Of a DNA stretch of 64,000 nucleotides, positions 42,539-51,952 are shown piece by piece. Source of the DNA: Faucicola osloensis_B (GTDB lineage: Bacteria > Pseudomonadota > Gammaproteobacteria > Pseudomonadales > Moraxellaceae); contig CAXORL010000002.1 in the NCBI GenBank assembly GCA_964211495.1, positions 62,001-126,000 of the forward strand, written 5' to 3'. The notes below the pieces were generated by a model. The model made no database searches and was not told where the DNA came from. It was given only the letters and a program-made list of their open reading frames with translations. The translations under genes were made by a program, and so were the position numbers. Position 1 is the first letter of the stretch, and each line of letters opens with the position of its first letter.

Positions 42539-43249
42539 ATGACTGAAAAATGCCAAGCGGTATTGTTTGACCTTGATGGTACCTTGATTGATACAGCGCC
42601 TGATTTTATCCGGATTATTAAGGTGATGTGCGCCAAACACCAGCACCCAGCACCCAGTGATACCGCCATTCGCGAGCAAGTTTCTGCAGGCGCCAGAGCC
42701 ATGGTCAAGCTGATGTTTGGCAAGCTTGCCGATGTGACTGAGGATGACCCAACCTTGCTGGCTTATCGGCAAGAGTTTTTGGACACCTATGAAACTGATA
42801 TCTGTGTCGATAGCCGCTTGTTTGATGGGCTTGATTCGCTGTTAAAAAACTTGGAATCACGTGGCATTGTATGGGGCATTGTCACCAATAAGCCGCGTTA
42901 TTTGGCGGAAAATTTGTTAGAGAAACTTGAGCTAACTGAGCGCTGTGCGGTTCTGGTATGCCCTGATGATGTCAAACACACCAAACCTGACCCAGAGCCC
43001 ATGTATTTGGCAGTAGCGCGTTTGAATGAACAGCTCGGGCGTCAGTTACAGCCTGAAAATTGTGTGTATGTCGGTGACCATATTCGTGACATTCAAGCGG
43101 GCAATGCGGCGAATATGCGCACGATTTTGGCAGCTTATGGCTACATTCCCCCTGAAGACCAAGCGGATTTGGGCAGTTGGGGCGCAGATAACATCATCTA
43201 TAGCGTCGCTGAATTGAACGCTTTGCTGGGCGATTGGACGGATGCTTGA
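42539..43249 (+). CDS. mupP: HAD phosphatase, MupP (MurNAc-6-phosphate phosphatase) by context
   Basis: 236-residue HAD phosphatase with nucleophile D11 and D13 (LFDLDGTLIDTAPDF). It would usually be named phosphoglycolate phosphatase (gph), but the segments VSAGARAMV, WGIVTNKP and CPDDVKHTKPDPEP and the position between ubiG and yciK fit Pseudomonas MupP, which dephosphorylates MurNAc-6-P in the recycling bypass. AnmK, which makes this substrate, is encoded at 10.4-11.7 kb. AmgK and MurU are not in this window. Assignment by motif and synteny. Confidence 0.8.
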   Translation: MTEKCQAVLFDLDGTLIDTAPDFIRIIKVMCAKHQHPAPSDTAIREQVSAGARAMVKLMFGKLADVTEDDPTLLAYRQEFLDTYETDICVDSRLFDGLDSLLKNLESRGIVWGIVTNKPRYLAENLLEKLELTERCAVLVCPDDVKHTKPDPEPMYLAVARLNEQLGRQLQPENCVYVGDHIRDIQAGNAANMRTILAAYGYIPPEDQADLGSWGADNIIYSVAELNALLGDWTDA

Positions 43250-43361
43250 GCGGACACTTGAACAAGCGACTAGGCGGTTGATGCATAGACAAGGTGTTAA
43301 CAATTTGACCGATTTTTAGGGAATTTTTTAGCCAGCTTTTGAGAAAAATTTTGAGGAAACT

Positions 43362-44132
43362 ATGACTTTAGCAACGCATGATGATATCCGTAACTTTATC
43401 CCACCTACCGATTGTCTAAAAGGTAAAAATATTTTGGTCACAGGGGCAGGTGATGGCATCGGCAAAGCAGCAGCGCTAAGCTATGCAAAATATGGCGCGA
43501 CCGTGCTACTACTTGGCAAGACCGCGAGCAAGCTTGAAGCCGTGTATGACCTAATTGAAGCAGAAGGCGGTGCACAGCCTGCCATGTTACTGATGAATTT
43601 AGAGAGCGCAAGCTACACAGAAATGCAGCAATTGGCGATTTTGATTGAGCGTGAAGTCGGGCATTTGGACGGTGTTTTACACAATGCAGGGTTGCTCGGT
43701 GTATTGACCCCGCTTGAGATGTATGACCCGATTATTTTTGAGCAAGTGATGAAAGTCAATTTTAATGCCACCTTTACCCTTACCCAAGCTTTGCTACCGC
43801 TACTCAAATCTGCGCAAAGTGGCTCAGTGGTGTTTACCTCTAGTAGTGTCGGCAGCCGTCCACGCGCGTTTTGGGGGGCGTATGCGCTGTCAAAATTGGC
43901 GGTAGAAGGGATGAGCGATATTTTCACCCAAGAAACCCAAAAAACCACCACCCTGCGCTTTAACTGCATCAATCCCGGTGCCACGCGTACCCAAATGCGG
44001 GCTGCTGCCTATCCGAGCGAAAACCCCAACACCTTGCTTGCGCCCGAAGATTTGATGAGTGCGTATGTTGCCTTGATGACTGATGAAGCGGCAGGTATCA
44101 AAGGTCAGGTGATTGATTTACAGCCACAATAA
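43362..44132 (+). CDS. yciK: Short-chain dehydrogenase YciK-like
   Basis: 256-residue SDR. Cofactor motif TGAGDGIGKAAALSYAKYG (~28-46), NAG in LHNAGLLG (~109), and catalytic Ser (FTSSSVGS) with YxxxK in WGAYALSK (~170-177). Strong ribosome-binding site GAGGAAAC. The ubiG-mupP-yciK order is that of Pseudomonas. The physiological substrate is unknown. Confidence 0.88.
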   Translation: MTLATHDDIRNFIPPTDCLKGKNILVTGAGDGIGKAAALSYAKYGATVLLLGKTASKLEAVYDLIEAEGGAQPAMLLMNLESASYTEMQQLAILIEREVGHLDGVLHNAGLLGVLTPLEMYDPIIFEQVMKVNFNATFTLTQALLPLLKSAQSGSVVFTSSSVGSRPRAFWGAYALSKLAVEGMSDIFTQETQKTTTLRFNCINPGATRTQMRAAAYPSENPNTLLAPEDLMSAYVALMTDEAAGIKGQVIDLQPQ

Positions 44133-44168
44133 AATGGCGCGATGACGGCGTTAATACGCTATTGAAAT

Positions 44169-44198
44169 TTGACAAAACCACTACCATATTATTATGGT
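44169..44198 (+). promoter_or_regulatory. Promoter of the DksA-like gene
   Basis: Consensus TTGACA (44169-44174), 18-nt spacer, TATGGT (44193-44198). AAGGA ribosome-binding site lies just before the start. Confidence 0.45.
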
Positions 44199-44224
44199 TA
44201 ACTTATTAAAATCTAAGGAAAAAT

Positions 44225-44491
44225 ATGGCAAGTGGTTGGGCTGCGGATGGCGCGGAAAACGAGCAAATCGAAGCGACTATTAATGATGCGATTGAACGGG
44301 CAAAACGGGCATTGCCACAGGGCGAAAGCCTAACTCATTGCGAGGAGTGCGATGCGCCAATCCCCGAAGCACGGCGTCTTGCGATGCCAGGGGTGCACTT
44401 GTGCGTGCGTTGTCAACAATCGCTAGAACAGCATCAGCAAAAAGTTGAGCTATTTAATCGCCGTGGGAGTAAGGATAGCCAGTTGCGCTAA
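44225..44491 (+). CDS. DksA/TraR-type C4 zinc-finger protein (YbiI-like)
   Basis: 88-residue protein with a four-Cys zinc finger: C39, C42 in HCEECDAPIPEARR and C60, C63 in HLCVRCQQ. The N-terminal helix is short, without the long DksA coiled coil and its DxxDxA tip, so it resembles YbiI/TraR rather than DksA. May act on RNA polymerase, unproven. It is convergent with the PLD gene and ends at a hairpin. Confidence 0.87.
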   Translation: MASGWAADGAENEQIEATINDAIERAKRALPQGESLTHCEECDAPIPEARRLAMPGVHLCVRCQQSLEQHQQKVELFNRRGSKDSQLR

Positions 44492-44505
44492 GCACATTGG
44501 CTAAC

Positions 44506-44529
44506 GCTGTCGTTCATAACAATGACAGC
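44506..44529 (+). terminator. Hairpin between DksA-like and PLD genes
   Basis: GCTGTCGTT (44506-44514) pairs with AATGACAGC (44521-44529), one G-U, 6-nt loop, followed by TTATAAAAATTTTT; a plausible weak terminator. Confidence 0.45.
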
Positions 44530-46188
44530 TTATAAAAATTTTTCAAGCGGCAGGTGCGATAGCATCCATACTAGCGTACGCTGCCAAGCCTTGGTTTGTG
44601 GCTCTTCATCATACGTGACGATTTGACCGTTCTCGAGCGTTGACCACTGAATATTGTCATCTTTGAGCGACAAGGTGTAGCTGGTTTTTGGCAAGGCTTG
44701 CAAAAATTGACTGCGGATTTTGTTGGCAAGTACAGGGTGGGCGATGGCAACGCCAAGTTCGGTATTGGTCAAGGCTGAACGTGGATCAAAGTTGAACGAG
44801 CCGATATACACTTTTTCACCATCGCTTTCAAACGTTTTGGCATGCAAGCTGGTTGCAGAGCTTCCTGTCAAGTATGAGTCACGCAGATTGTCTTTGATGG
44901 CATTGGGTTTGAGCTCATATAGCCTGACCCCAGCTTTGAGTAAGTCTTTGCGGTGTTTGGCGTAGCCAGAATGCACGAGCTTGACATCGGTGGCGCTCAT
45001 GGCATTGGTCAAAATATTCACCGCTACGCCTTTTTTTGCAAGGTTGATAAAATAATCTTTGCCTTGCTCCGTGGGGACAAAATAAGCGGAGATTAAATTG
45101 AGTTCACGGCTGATTTTACCTAAGCTTTGGTTGATGTCTAGCCCTTGGGTATTGGCTTTGCTGCCCAATTTGTCAGGATTGTCCGTCAATAGCTGCACCC
45201 TTGCCCAGTAGAGCGGCAGTTTTTGTTGTTTGATTTGGTTGACAAAGTCGATTGCCACCAAGCGCTTTAGATAGTCGTTTTTCAGCTTTAGCACAGGATC
45301 GAGTTGTTGCGATGCGGGTTTATCAGCTTTTTGGGTTTTTGGGGTGAACACTTGGTTTAGGGCGGACACCTCAGGTTTTTTGACCAAATCGGTGATAGGA
45401 AAAGCCAGTTTATGGTTCCAATATTGGTCAAACGCTTGTGACATCTGCGGCACAATATGACCAACCATCAGCACATCTAGGTCAGAAAATACCATCTCTT
45501 GGTTTAAAGAAAAATACTCATCCCCGATATTGCGCCCGCCTGTGATGGTGATTTGGCTATCGGCGGTGATGGATTTATTGTGCATACGATGATTGAGCCG
45601 CTCAAAATCGCCCACAAACCCTAGCCAGCGCCACGAGCGAAAACGATTGGGGTTCATCAGCCTCACTTCAATATTGGGGTGTTCATTAAGTACCCACAGC
45701 GTTGGGTCGAGACCACGGGTATTGTTGTCATCTATTAACAATCGCACGCGCACACCGCGCTCTGCCGCTTCTTTGATGGCTTGGAACATCAGATTGCCAG
45801 TGATGTCGTTATTCCAAATATAATACTGCACATCTAGCGTTTTTTCTGCGGTGCTAATGAGCAGCATACGGGCGGCAAACGCATCCATGCCATCGGGCAA
45901 GGGATAAATGCCCGTTTTTTGTGGATTGCTTTTAACCAACTCTGCGATGCCATCGGCCATGCTTTGCGAGCCAAATTGGCGAAAACGGCTGGAGGGCTCA
46001 TCCGGTGGCATATCGGTTGCCACTGTTTTTTGATGGTCTTTGGTAATGATAGCAGTTTGATAGGTGCTAGATTTACCCGTGTTGGAAGGCAGACGACCCC
46101 ACCAGGCGATAAAAAACAAAATCGCCATACACACCAAAAACAGGCTAGCTAAAAAAATAAGACGACGTTTGAACAGGGGTCTTAGCAT
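44530..46188 (-). CDS. Phospholipase D family protein, ClsC (YmdC)-like
   Basis: 552-residue membrane-anchored protein with an N-terminal helix (LIFLASLFLVCMAILFFIAWW, ~10-30) and two HKD motifs: HNKSITADSQ (~200) and HAKTFESDG (~445), each with downstream G(G/S)xN. This is the layout of ClsC-type cardiolipin synthases, which use phosphatidylethanolamine as donor; phospholipase activity is an alternative. No YmdB-type partner is adjacent. ATG 46188 preferred over TTG 46209. The crotonase gene ends 38 nt upstream. Confidence 0.85.
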   Translation of the reverse strand: MLRPLFKRRLIFLASLFLVCMAILFFIAWWGRLPSNTGKSSTYQTAIITKDHQKTVATDMPPDEPSSRFRQFGSQSMADGIAELVKSNPQKTGIYPLPDGMDAFAARMLLISTAEKTLDVQYYIWNNDITGNLMFQAIKEAAERGVRVRLLIDDNNTRGLDPTLWVLNEHPNIEVRLMNPNRFRSWRWLGFVGDFERLNHRMHNKSITADSQITITGGRNIGDEYFSLNQEMVFSDLDVLMVGHIVPQMSQAFDQYWNHKLAFPITDLVKKPEVSALNQVFTPKTQKADKPASQQLDPVLKLKNDYLKRLVAIDFVNQIKQQKLPLYWARVQLLTDNPDKLGSKANTQGLDINQSLGKISRELNLISAYFVPTEQGKDYFINLAKKGVAVNILTNAMSATDVKLVHSGYAKHRKDLLKAGVRLYELKPNAIKDNLRDSYLTGSSATSLHAKTFESDGEKVYIGSFNFDPRSALTNTELGVAIAHPVLANKIRSQFLQALPKTSYTLSLKDDNIQWSTLENGQIVTYDEEPQTKAWQRTLVWMLSHLPLEKFL

Positions 46189-46226
46189 GATGGCACTCAC
46201 CAAGGTCAATTAAGCCATGGGTTAAA

Positions 46227-47132
46227 TTAGTTAAATTGACGCCCAATAAATTTGACGGTTTCATCCTTGGCTTTTTTGACGGCAAGTTTGCGGTTTTGTC
46301 CCAGCAGTAATTTGATTTGCCACAGTTTTTCTTGATACAAGGTTGTTGCAGGCGTGTGATACATGGCATTGATGATGCGTTTGCTCGCCAAGACGGCATC
46401 GGGGGAGCGATTACTTAATTCTGCGACCAAATTCTTGGCAGCTTCCATCGGTGTATCGCTTAGATGGCTGACCACACCGTAGTCAAAGGCTTGCTGACCA
46501 TCAAAAATCCGTGCGGTCATCGCTAACTCCTTGGCGATGTTCGCGCGTAGCACCCCCATCGCAGACCGGGTCAGTCCCATATCCGCTACCAGTCCCCATT
46601 TGGCTTCCATAATGGCAAATTGGCAATCCGCTGTGGCGATACGAATATCGGTCGCCAGTGCCAACTGTAGCCCTGCGCCAAGGCAATGTCCATGCAATAC
46701 ACTGATGACAGGCATCGGTAGTTCTCGCCACACAAGGCACACTTTTTGAAATTTACTTTGGAACGGTTTGATAAGCTCCCAAGCCACCTGTTTTAGATTT
46801 TTTGGGTTGTTCAAATCCGCCAAATCAATGCCGGTAGAAAAGCTTTTACCTTCACCTGCCAAAATCACCGCCCGCACGTCTGTCCATGTGGTGAGCAGGT
46901 GGGCTAAATCAATGAGTTTATCCATCAACGCAAAACTTAACGCATTGCGCTTGTCAATCCGTGTCAGCCAAACAATGACGCTATCATCACCGCTAAGTTC
47001 CAACTGCACATCGGGCGCAAGGTTATCGTTTGCCGCTTTGATCCGCTGCGCTAAAGATAAAGCAGTAGCACGCTGAGAAAATGGCAAAAACCCTACACCC
47101 GGCAATACTTTCGATACCGACAAAACTGACAT
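46227..47132 (-). CDS. Enoyl-CoA hydratase/isomerase (crotonase) family protein
   Basis: 301-residue crotonase. The oxyanion-hole segments are RIDKRNALSFALMD...GEGKSFSTGIDLADL and HGHCLGAGLQLALATDIRIA; AKWGLVADMGLT follows with the catalytic acidic region. The ~40-residue N-terminal lead is longer than usual. ATG 47132 with AAGGATT upstream is preferred. It is upstream of the PLD gene in the same direction. Specific substrate unknown; distinct from the liuC fragment at the right edge. Confidence 0.87.
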   Translation of the reverse strand: MSVLSVSKVLPGVGFLPFSQRATALSLAQRIKAANDNLAPDVQLELSGDDSVIVWLTRIDKRNALSFALMDKLIDLAHLLTTWTDVRAVILAGEGKSFSTGIDLADLNNPKNLKQVAWELIKPFQSKFQKVCLVWRELPMPVISVLHGHCLGAGLQLALATDIRIATADCQFAIMEAKWGLVADMGLTRSAMGVLRANIAKELAMTARIFDGQQAFDYGVVSHLSDTPMEAAKNLVAELSNRSPDAVLASKRIINAMYHTPATTLYQEKLWQIKLLLGQNRKLAVKKAKDETVKFIGRQFN

Positions 47133-47323
47133 ACGAATCCTTAAAATTTGACCAACCCAATACACTTAAAAAAATGTTGCGAAAACGCGAAGATTTGCAA
47201 TCATTAATCTCACTTTACTGATTTTGTTGGTTGGGCACAAGAGGCGATATCGGACGATACGTTTGAGAAAGGTAACGTGAAATGGCAAGTATGCTAAACC
47301 TAGCGGTATTGTGGTGATGGGCA

Positions 47324-50300
47324 TCAAATCATCTTCCAAGTCATATCGTTTTCTTTGAGCTGGGCATATTTGAGTGCAGGGAATTGACTCAAATCAGCCT
47401 GTGCCAAGTTATCGAGCGCTTGTAGCATTTGCTCATAATAAGGCGCCAAAATGGCAAATTGCGCAGGCGAGCTATTGTTGATATTTAGCAAGCACTTGTC
47501 TTCAAGATTTTGGCTGGCTTGGCGTAGCTGTGGTACGCCGGTATAACGACTCGCCCCTAAAATGCGATGCGCGACGTGGGACAAGGCTTGCCTGTCGTGG
47601 CGCTGCCAAGCTTGCTGCAAGTCACTTTTTTCTTGCTCAATTGATTCAATCAGCAGGGTAATTAAATTGGCTGCCAAATCAGGCTTGCCTGCTACCCGCA
47701 TCACCGCATCATCCCAATCAATGACCGCAAGACTTGCTAGTGACTCAGCGCTATGCTGACTGCTGACCGATGGTAGGCTTGGCAGATTAGCGTTGTCATC
47801 GGTGGTAGTCGCTGAGGCGGCTAATGGCGTATGAGTAAATACGGCACTCTCTTTAGGGGTTGCAGGTGCAGTACGCAGGTTATTTGCCCCAGACGCTATC
47901 GACCGCGCCGAGATGGGTGAGTTGATAGCCGATTTGTCAGAAGCCACATCAGCGGAAACGGACGTGCTGTGTTTACCCAACCAGCGTTGCAGGATTTGCA
48001 ATAACTGGGCTTGACTGATTGGCTTGCCTACATAGTCGTCAATCCCAGATGCCAATAATGTATCGCGTTCATCCGATAGACTATGCGCGGTCAGAGCAAT
48101 AATCGGGATATGTTTATGTCCTGCTTGCGTTTCAACCTTACGGATTTGGATGGCGGCTTCACTGCCTGACATTCTTGGCATTTGAATGTCCATAAAAATC
48201 AAATCCACGGCGGTATCGCTTTGTGACTGGTGGGTAGTGATGTATTCAATGGCATCAAACCCACTATTAACCGTCACCACATTAATGCTCAGCTCAGCCA
48301 ATAAGGCTTCTAGTACCAATAAATTGGGCAGATGGTCATCCACGGCAAGCACAGTAAAGCCATGCCACTGCGGCAGTGTGGGCTCTTGGCTGCTGGCAGA
48401 ATTACTATCGAGCAGCTGGTAAAGCTGGCGACGATCGAGCGGCTGATACAAGGCTTGTGCTTGGTAGCGCGACAACAATTCTGGCTCAAGATTGACTTGA
48501 TAGCCAAATAGTAGCAATTTACCGGCATAATGTAAGCGTACTTGTTTGAGCAGCGACGTGGTGTCCTCAGTGGTACCGTTGTCCACGATGACCCAATCCC
48601 AATGATTGCCTGTTTCTTTGAGCGATTCAAGTAGGCTTGCTAGCGTGCTTGCGGTAGTAATGGCAATCGGTAATTCGCGCAGCGAGCCTTTTAACACTTG
48701 TAAGCTTGCAGGATGGTCAATCCAGACCAAGATATTTACCGCAGTAGTGGTATCAGCCGCCACATAACCGGCATCGGTTTTTGGTGGGACGATGGCGGGT
48801 AACTGCCAAATGGGGTCATGGATAAGCAGCCGTTGCTGCTCTTGGTTACTGATGCTCATCGGCAAAGTAAACCAAAACGTCGTGCCTTTGATTTTGTGCG
48901 ATTGGCTGGCATCACCCGCTTGCTCAGTAGCGTTGTCATAAAAACCAATATTGCCGCCCATCAGATAGGTAAGCTGTTTTGAAATCACCAACCCCAGCCC
49001 CGTACCGCCATACTGGCGAGTAATCGAAGGATCGCCTTGCGAAAAACTTTGGAACAGCACTTTTTGATGCTCAGGCGAAATCCCGCGCCCTGTGTCTTGC
49101 ACACTGATATGAATTAAATCATCGATGTCATCATCCAGACTGACCCGCACAATGACCTCGCCATCATCGGTAAATTTGATGGCGTTATTGACAAGATTGG
49201 TCAAAACCTGCTTGGTGCGTAACGCATCCCCTACCAGATAATGTGGCACATCGTCATAGAAGAACACCGCCAGTCGTAAATCTTTCTCTGCCGCAAGCGG
49301 CGATAGCATATCCACCACATCGTAGATACTGGCATACAGGTCAAATTCATGACTATCCAGTACCAGTTTACCGGCTTCAATCTTAGAAAAATCAAGCACG
49401 TCATTGACCAGTGCTAATAGGTGCGCTGAAGACTTACGAATTGTTTGCACGTACAAGTCTTGCTCGGCGTTTAAGCCGCCATGACGGGATAATAGGTTGA
49501 TAAACCCGTCAATACTGTTAAGTGGGGTGCGTAACTCGTGGCTGATATTGGCTAAAAATGCCGATTTGGTTTGACTGGCTGAAACCGCCGCATCACGTGC
49601 ATTGCGAATTGAGATGTTTTGCATTTCCATCTCGTCAAAAGCTAGTCGCAAATCATCTTCGGTCTGTTCGGCGTGATTTTTGAGTTCTTGGAAACTTTTA
49701 TGCAGACGTCTTAAGGTCTTGACCAAATCCTGTTGCAGTTGGTTGATTTCACCGCTGGCGTTGATGGTCATTGGTTTATACAGGTTGTTGGCGTTGGTGC
49801 GCTGCAAATGTAACCGCATCTCATAAATCGGCGCAATCCAGCGTCTAGCATATATGTGGGTGGTCAATAGTAGCAGCAAAATAGTAAAGAGTCCGGTAAT
49901 CGCTAACGCTAACATCACTTGATAGCGAGCCACTTGTAGCGGCTCATTATCAATATTGACAATAAGCCATAAGGTCGGTAGTGGGGCAGTCGCATTGGCG
50001 GGCGGGCTGAGTACCAATTTTCGACCAAATAAACTACTACCCTTGCTATTAAACAGGCTGTTGGATTGGGTGTTGAGCTGCGTCAATAAATAAGTTTGCT
50101 GTGTATTGCTTTGCGCCTCAAGGTGGCGTCCCAAAAAAGGCAACAAGCGCGGATTGGGCTGTTGTGACAAATCACCAAAACTGACCAACACTTTGCTTTG
50201 TTCGTTGACAATCGCCACGCCTTGCAAGTGTTTGTCGTTGATGGCATTTTGTAAGGCAAATTTCACATTGGCTTGTAGCGCCGCCAATTCTTTGGACGAC

Positions 50301-50611
50301 AGCTCAGCTTTATTTGCGCTATCTTTATTTAAGCCATCTTTATTTGAACCATTATCGCTATTAGGCTGAGTGGTAGTTGTAGATAGCGCTTGGTTGATTT
50401 TAATCAGATTCGTCTGCATAGAAGCGGCGACAGGCTGCAGAGTCACCAGCAAATTATCGGCGGTTGATTGCTGAATGGTACGCGCAGCACGGCTGGTATC
50501 CGATAACACCAAAAAACCACCCGTCAAGGCGAGTGCGCTAATCGGCAAAAACACCAACAGTATCAACTGTCCATAAGCGGTGGAAAAATCCAAGTGAAAT
50601 CGTTTGCTCAC
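47324..50611 (-). CDS. gacS: Hybrid sensor histidine kinase GacS/BarA
   Basis: 1095-residue tripartite kinase. Two membrane helices (~16-38 and ~230-252) enclose a periplasmic domain; HAMP follows (~255-305). The HisKA phosphoacceptor His is in NISHELRTPLNS (~359). The HATPase has DNAIKF-like NNAIKFTDDG, DTGRGIS and GGTGLGL. The receiver has DDHLPN (~758) and phosphoacceptor Asp in FMDIQMPRMSG (~806). A C-terminal Hpt domain has HVAHRILGASRYTG (His ~1016). Between HATPase and receiver lies a degenerate receiver-like region (~635-740). It is the BarA/GacS sensor of the Gac/Rsm pathway; divergent from cysM, as gacS and cysM are neighbours in Pseudomonas. Confidence 0.93.
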   Translation of the reverse strand: MSKRFHLDFSTAYGQLILLVFLPISALALTGGFLVLSDTSRAARTIQQSTADNLLVTLQPVAASMQTNLIKINQALSTTTTQPNSDNGSNKDGLNKDSANKAELSSKELAALQANVKFALQNAINDKHLQGVAIVNEQSKVLVSFGDLSQQPNPRLLPFLGRHLEAQSNTQQTYLLTQLNTQSNSLFNSKGSSLFGRKLVLSPPANATAPLPTLWLIVNIDNEPLQVARYQVMLALAITGLFTILLLLLTTHIYARRWIAPIYEMRLHLQRTNANNLYKPMTINASGEINQLQQDLVKTLRRLHKSFQELKNHAEQTEDDLRLAFDEMEMQNISIRNARDAAVSASQTKSAFLANISHELRTPLNSIDGFINLLSRHGGLNAEQDLYVQTIRKSSAHLLALVNDVLDFSKIEAGKLVLDSHEFDLYASIYDVVDMLSPLAAEKDLRLAVFFYDDVPHYLVGDALRTKQVLTNLVNNAIKFTDDGEVIVRVSLDDDIDDLIHISVQDTGRGISPEHQKVLFQSFSQGDPSITRQYGGTGLGLVISKQLTYLMGGNIGFYDNATEQAGDASQSHKIKGTTFWFTLPMSISNQEQQRLLIHDPIWQLPAIVPPKTDAGYVAADTTTAVNILVWIDHPASLQVLKGSLRELPIAITTASTLASLLESLKETGNHWDWVIVDNGTTEDTTSLLKQVRLHYAGKLLLFGYQVNLEPELLSRYQAQALYQPLDRRQLYQLLDSNSASSQEPTLPQWHGFTVLAVDDHLPNLLVLEALLAELSINVVTVNSGFDAIEYITTHQSQSDTAVDLIFMDIQMPRMSGSEAAIQIRKVETQAGHKHIPIIALTAHSLSDERDTLLASGIDDYVGKPISQAQLLQILQRWLGKHSTSVSADVASDKSAINSPISARSIASGANNLRTAPATPKESAVFTHTPLAASATTTDDNANLPSLPSVSSQHSAESLASLAVIDWDDAVMRVAGKPDLAANLITLLIESIEQEKSDLQQAWQRHDRQALSHVAHRILGASRYTGVPQLRQASQNLEDKCLLNINNSSPAQFAILAPYYEQMLQALDNLAQADLSQFPALKYAQLKENDMTWKMI
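50306..50350 (-). repeat. 15-bp coding repeat x3 in gacS
   Basis: Three in-frame units (plus-strand ATCTTTATTTAAGCC-like) encode Asn/Lys/Asp-rich steps in the periplasmic domain linker of GacS. Confidence 0.55.
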
Positions 50612-50989
50612 ATTGCTAGCCTTGCATCAGCCTAATTTAGGCATCAGATTTTTTATCAGGGTTTTGGGGTATAGCGTTTCATTTTATAGGATTTTAGCCA
50701 ATTTTGCTTGTGTAGCTGGGGTTTTTGTCGCAAGTAAATTTTTGACAAGTCTATACCATAGCAAAAAATCGAGATAAAATCAGATGGGGTAGCGGTGGAA
50801 AAATGACTTGCACAATAATCATGATTCGCCACTGACGGGTGATACGAATTTTGCTAAACTACGCGCGCAATCCAAAAAATTTACTGTTAAAAAAACTAAT
50901 CAACGCTGGCTAATCTATAAGATAGACTAAATGCGTCTGCGCAAAACTCGTATTATCAAAAGTTCATGGCCAAAAACTAAGGTTGTCTT
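50612..50989. other. 378-bp divergent spacer gacS/cysM
   Basis: Holds a 13-bp palindrome GCCTAATTTAGGC (50630-50642) flanked by GCATCA repeats in the gacS leader. No convincing promoter hexamers or coding region seen. Confidence 0.5.
50630..50642. promoter_or_regulatory. Palindrome in gacS leader
   Basis: GCCTAATTTAGGC, a dyad 19 nt upstream of the gacS ATG, bracketed by GCATCA direct repeats. Possibly an operator or a small mRNA hairpin that affects translation. Confidence 0.35.
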
Positions 50990-51913
50990 ATGACCCATAA
51001 TAATTTTATCACTGAAACCAGCACGCTCAATGACTGTATTGGACATACGCCACTGGTCAAGCTGGCGCGATTTGCACCGCAAACCGACCAAGGCACAGCC
51101 ACCCTGCTTGCCAAACTTGAAGGAAACAATCCAGCGGGCTCAGTGAAAGACCGCCCTGCCTATAACATGTTTTATCAAGCGGAACTGCGTGGCACTATCA
51201 AGCCAGGCGACACCATCATTGAGGCCACCAGCGGTAATACAGGCATCGCCCTTGCCATGGTCGCGGCAATGCGCGGCTATGCCATGACGCTGATTATGCC
51301 TAGCAACTCTACCCAAGAGCGTAAAGACGCGATGGCAGCGTATGGGGCGACATTGATTGAAGTCGATAACATGGAGTCGGCACGCGACCTTGCCCAGCAA
51401 ATGCAGGCAGAAGGCAAAGGCATCGTACTTGACCAGTTTAACAACCCTGACAACAAACAAGCGCATTATCTGACCACAGGTCCTGAGATTTGGCAGCAAA
51501 CGAATGGCACAATTACCCACTTTATTAGCTCAATGGGTACCACAGGCACCATCATGGGCGTGTCCAAATACCTAAAAGAACAAAACCCAAACGTGCAAAT
51601 TATCGGTTTACAGCCCGCTGAAGGCGCTAATATCGCAGGAATTCGCCGATGGCCAGCCGCCTATTTGCCAAAGATTTTTGAGCCAAGTTTGGTGGATAGG
51701 GTGATGGACATCGAGCAGCACGATGCGGAAGTGTTTATGCGTAAGCTTGCTCGCGAAGAAGGGATTTTTGCGGGGGTATCATCAGGTGGTGCGGCGTGGG
51801 CAGCATACCAAATCGCTAAAGAACACCCGGATGCGGTGATTGCATTTATCGTCTGTGACCGTGGCGATCGTTATCTATCAACAGGGTTGTTCGGTGTTAA
51901 AGATGACGCTTAA
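50990..51913 (+). CDS. cysM: Cysteine synthase B
   Basis: PLP-dependent O-acetylserine sulfhydrylase B, which can use thiosulfate. The 307-residue protein has the PLP lysine in NPAGSVKDRPA (K53), the substrate loop ATSGNTGIALAMVAAMRGY and the phosphate-binding SSMGTTGTIMG. The RRWPAAYLPKIF region is characteristic of CysM rather than CysK. Divergent from gacS as in Pseudomonas; the exonuclease gene follows after 39 nt. Confidence 0.94.
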   Translation: MTHNNFITETSTLNDCIGHTPLVKLARFAPQTDQGTATLLAKLEGNNPAGSVKDRPAYNMFYQAELRGTIKPGDTIIEATSGNTGIALAMVAAMRGYAMTLIMPSNSTQERKDAMAAYGATLIEVDNMESARDLAQQMQAEGKGIVLDQFNNPDNKQAHYLTTGPEIWQQTNGTITHFISSMGTTGTIMGVSKYLKEQNPNVQIIGLQPAEGANIAGIRRWPAAYLPKIFEPSLVDRVMDIEQHDAEVFMRKLAREEGIFAGVSSGGAAWAAYQIAKEHPDAVIAFIVCDRGDRYLSTGLFGVKDDA

Positions 51914-51952
51914 TACCCAATAACCTAAAGCAGCAACTGACAAGGAAGTATT

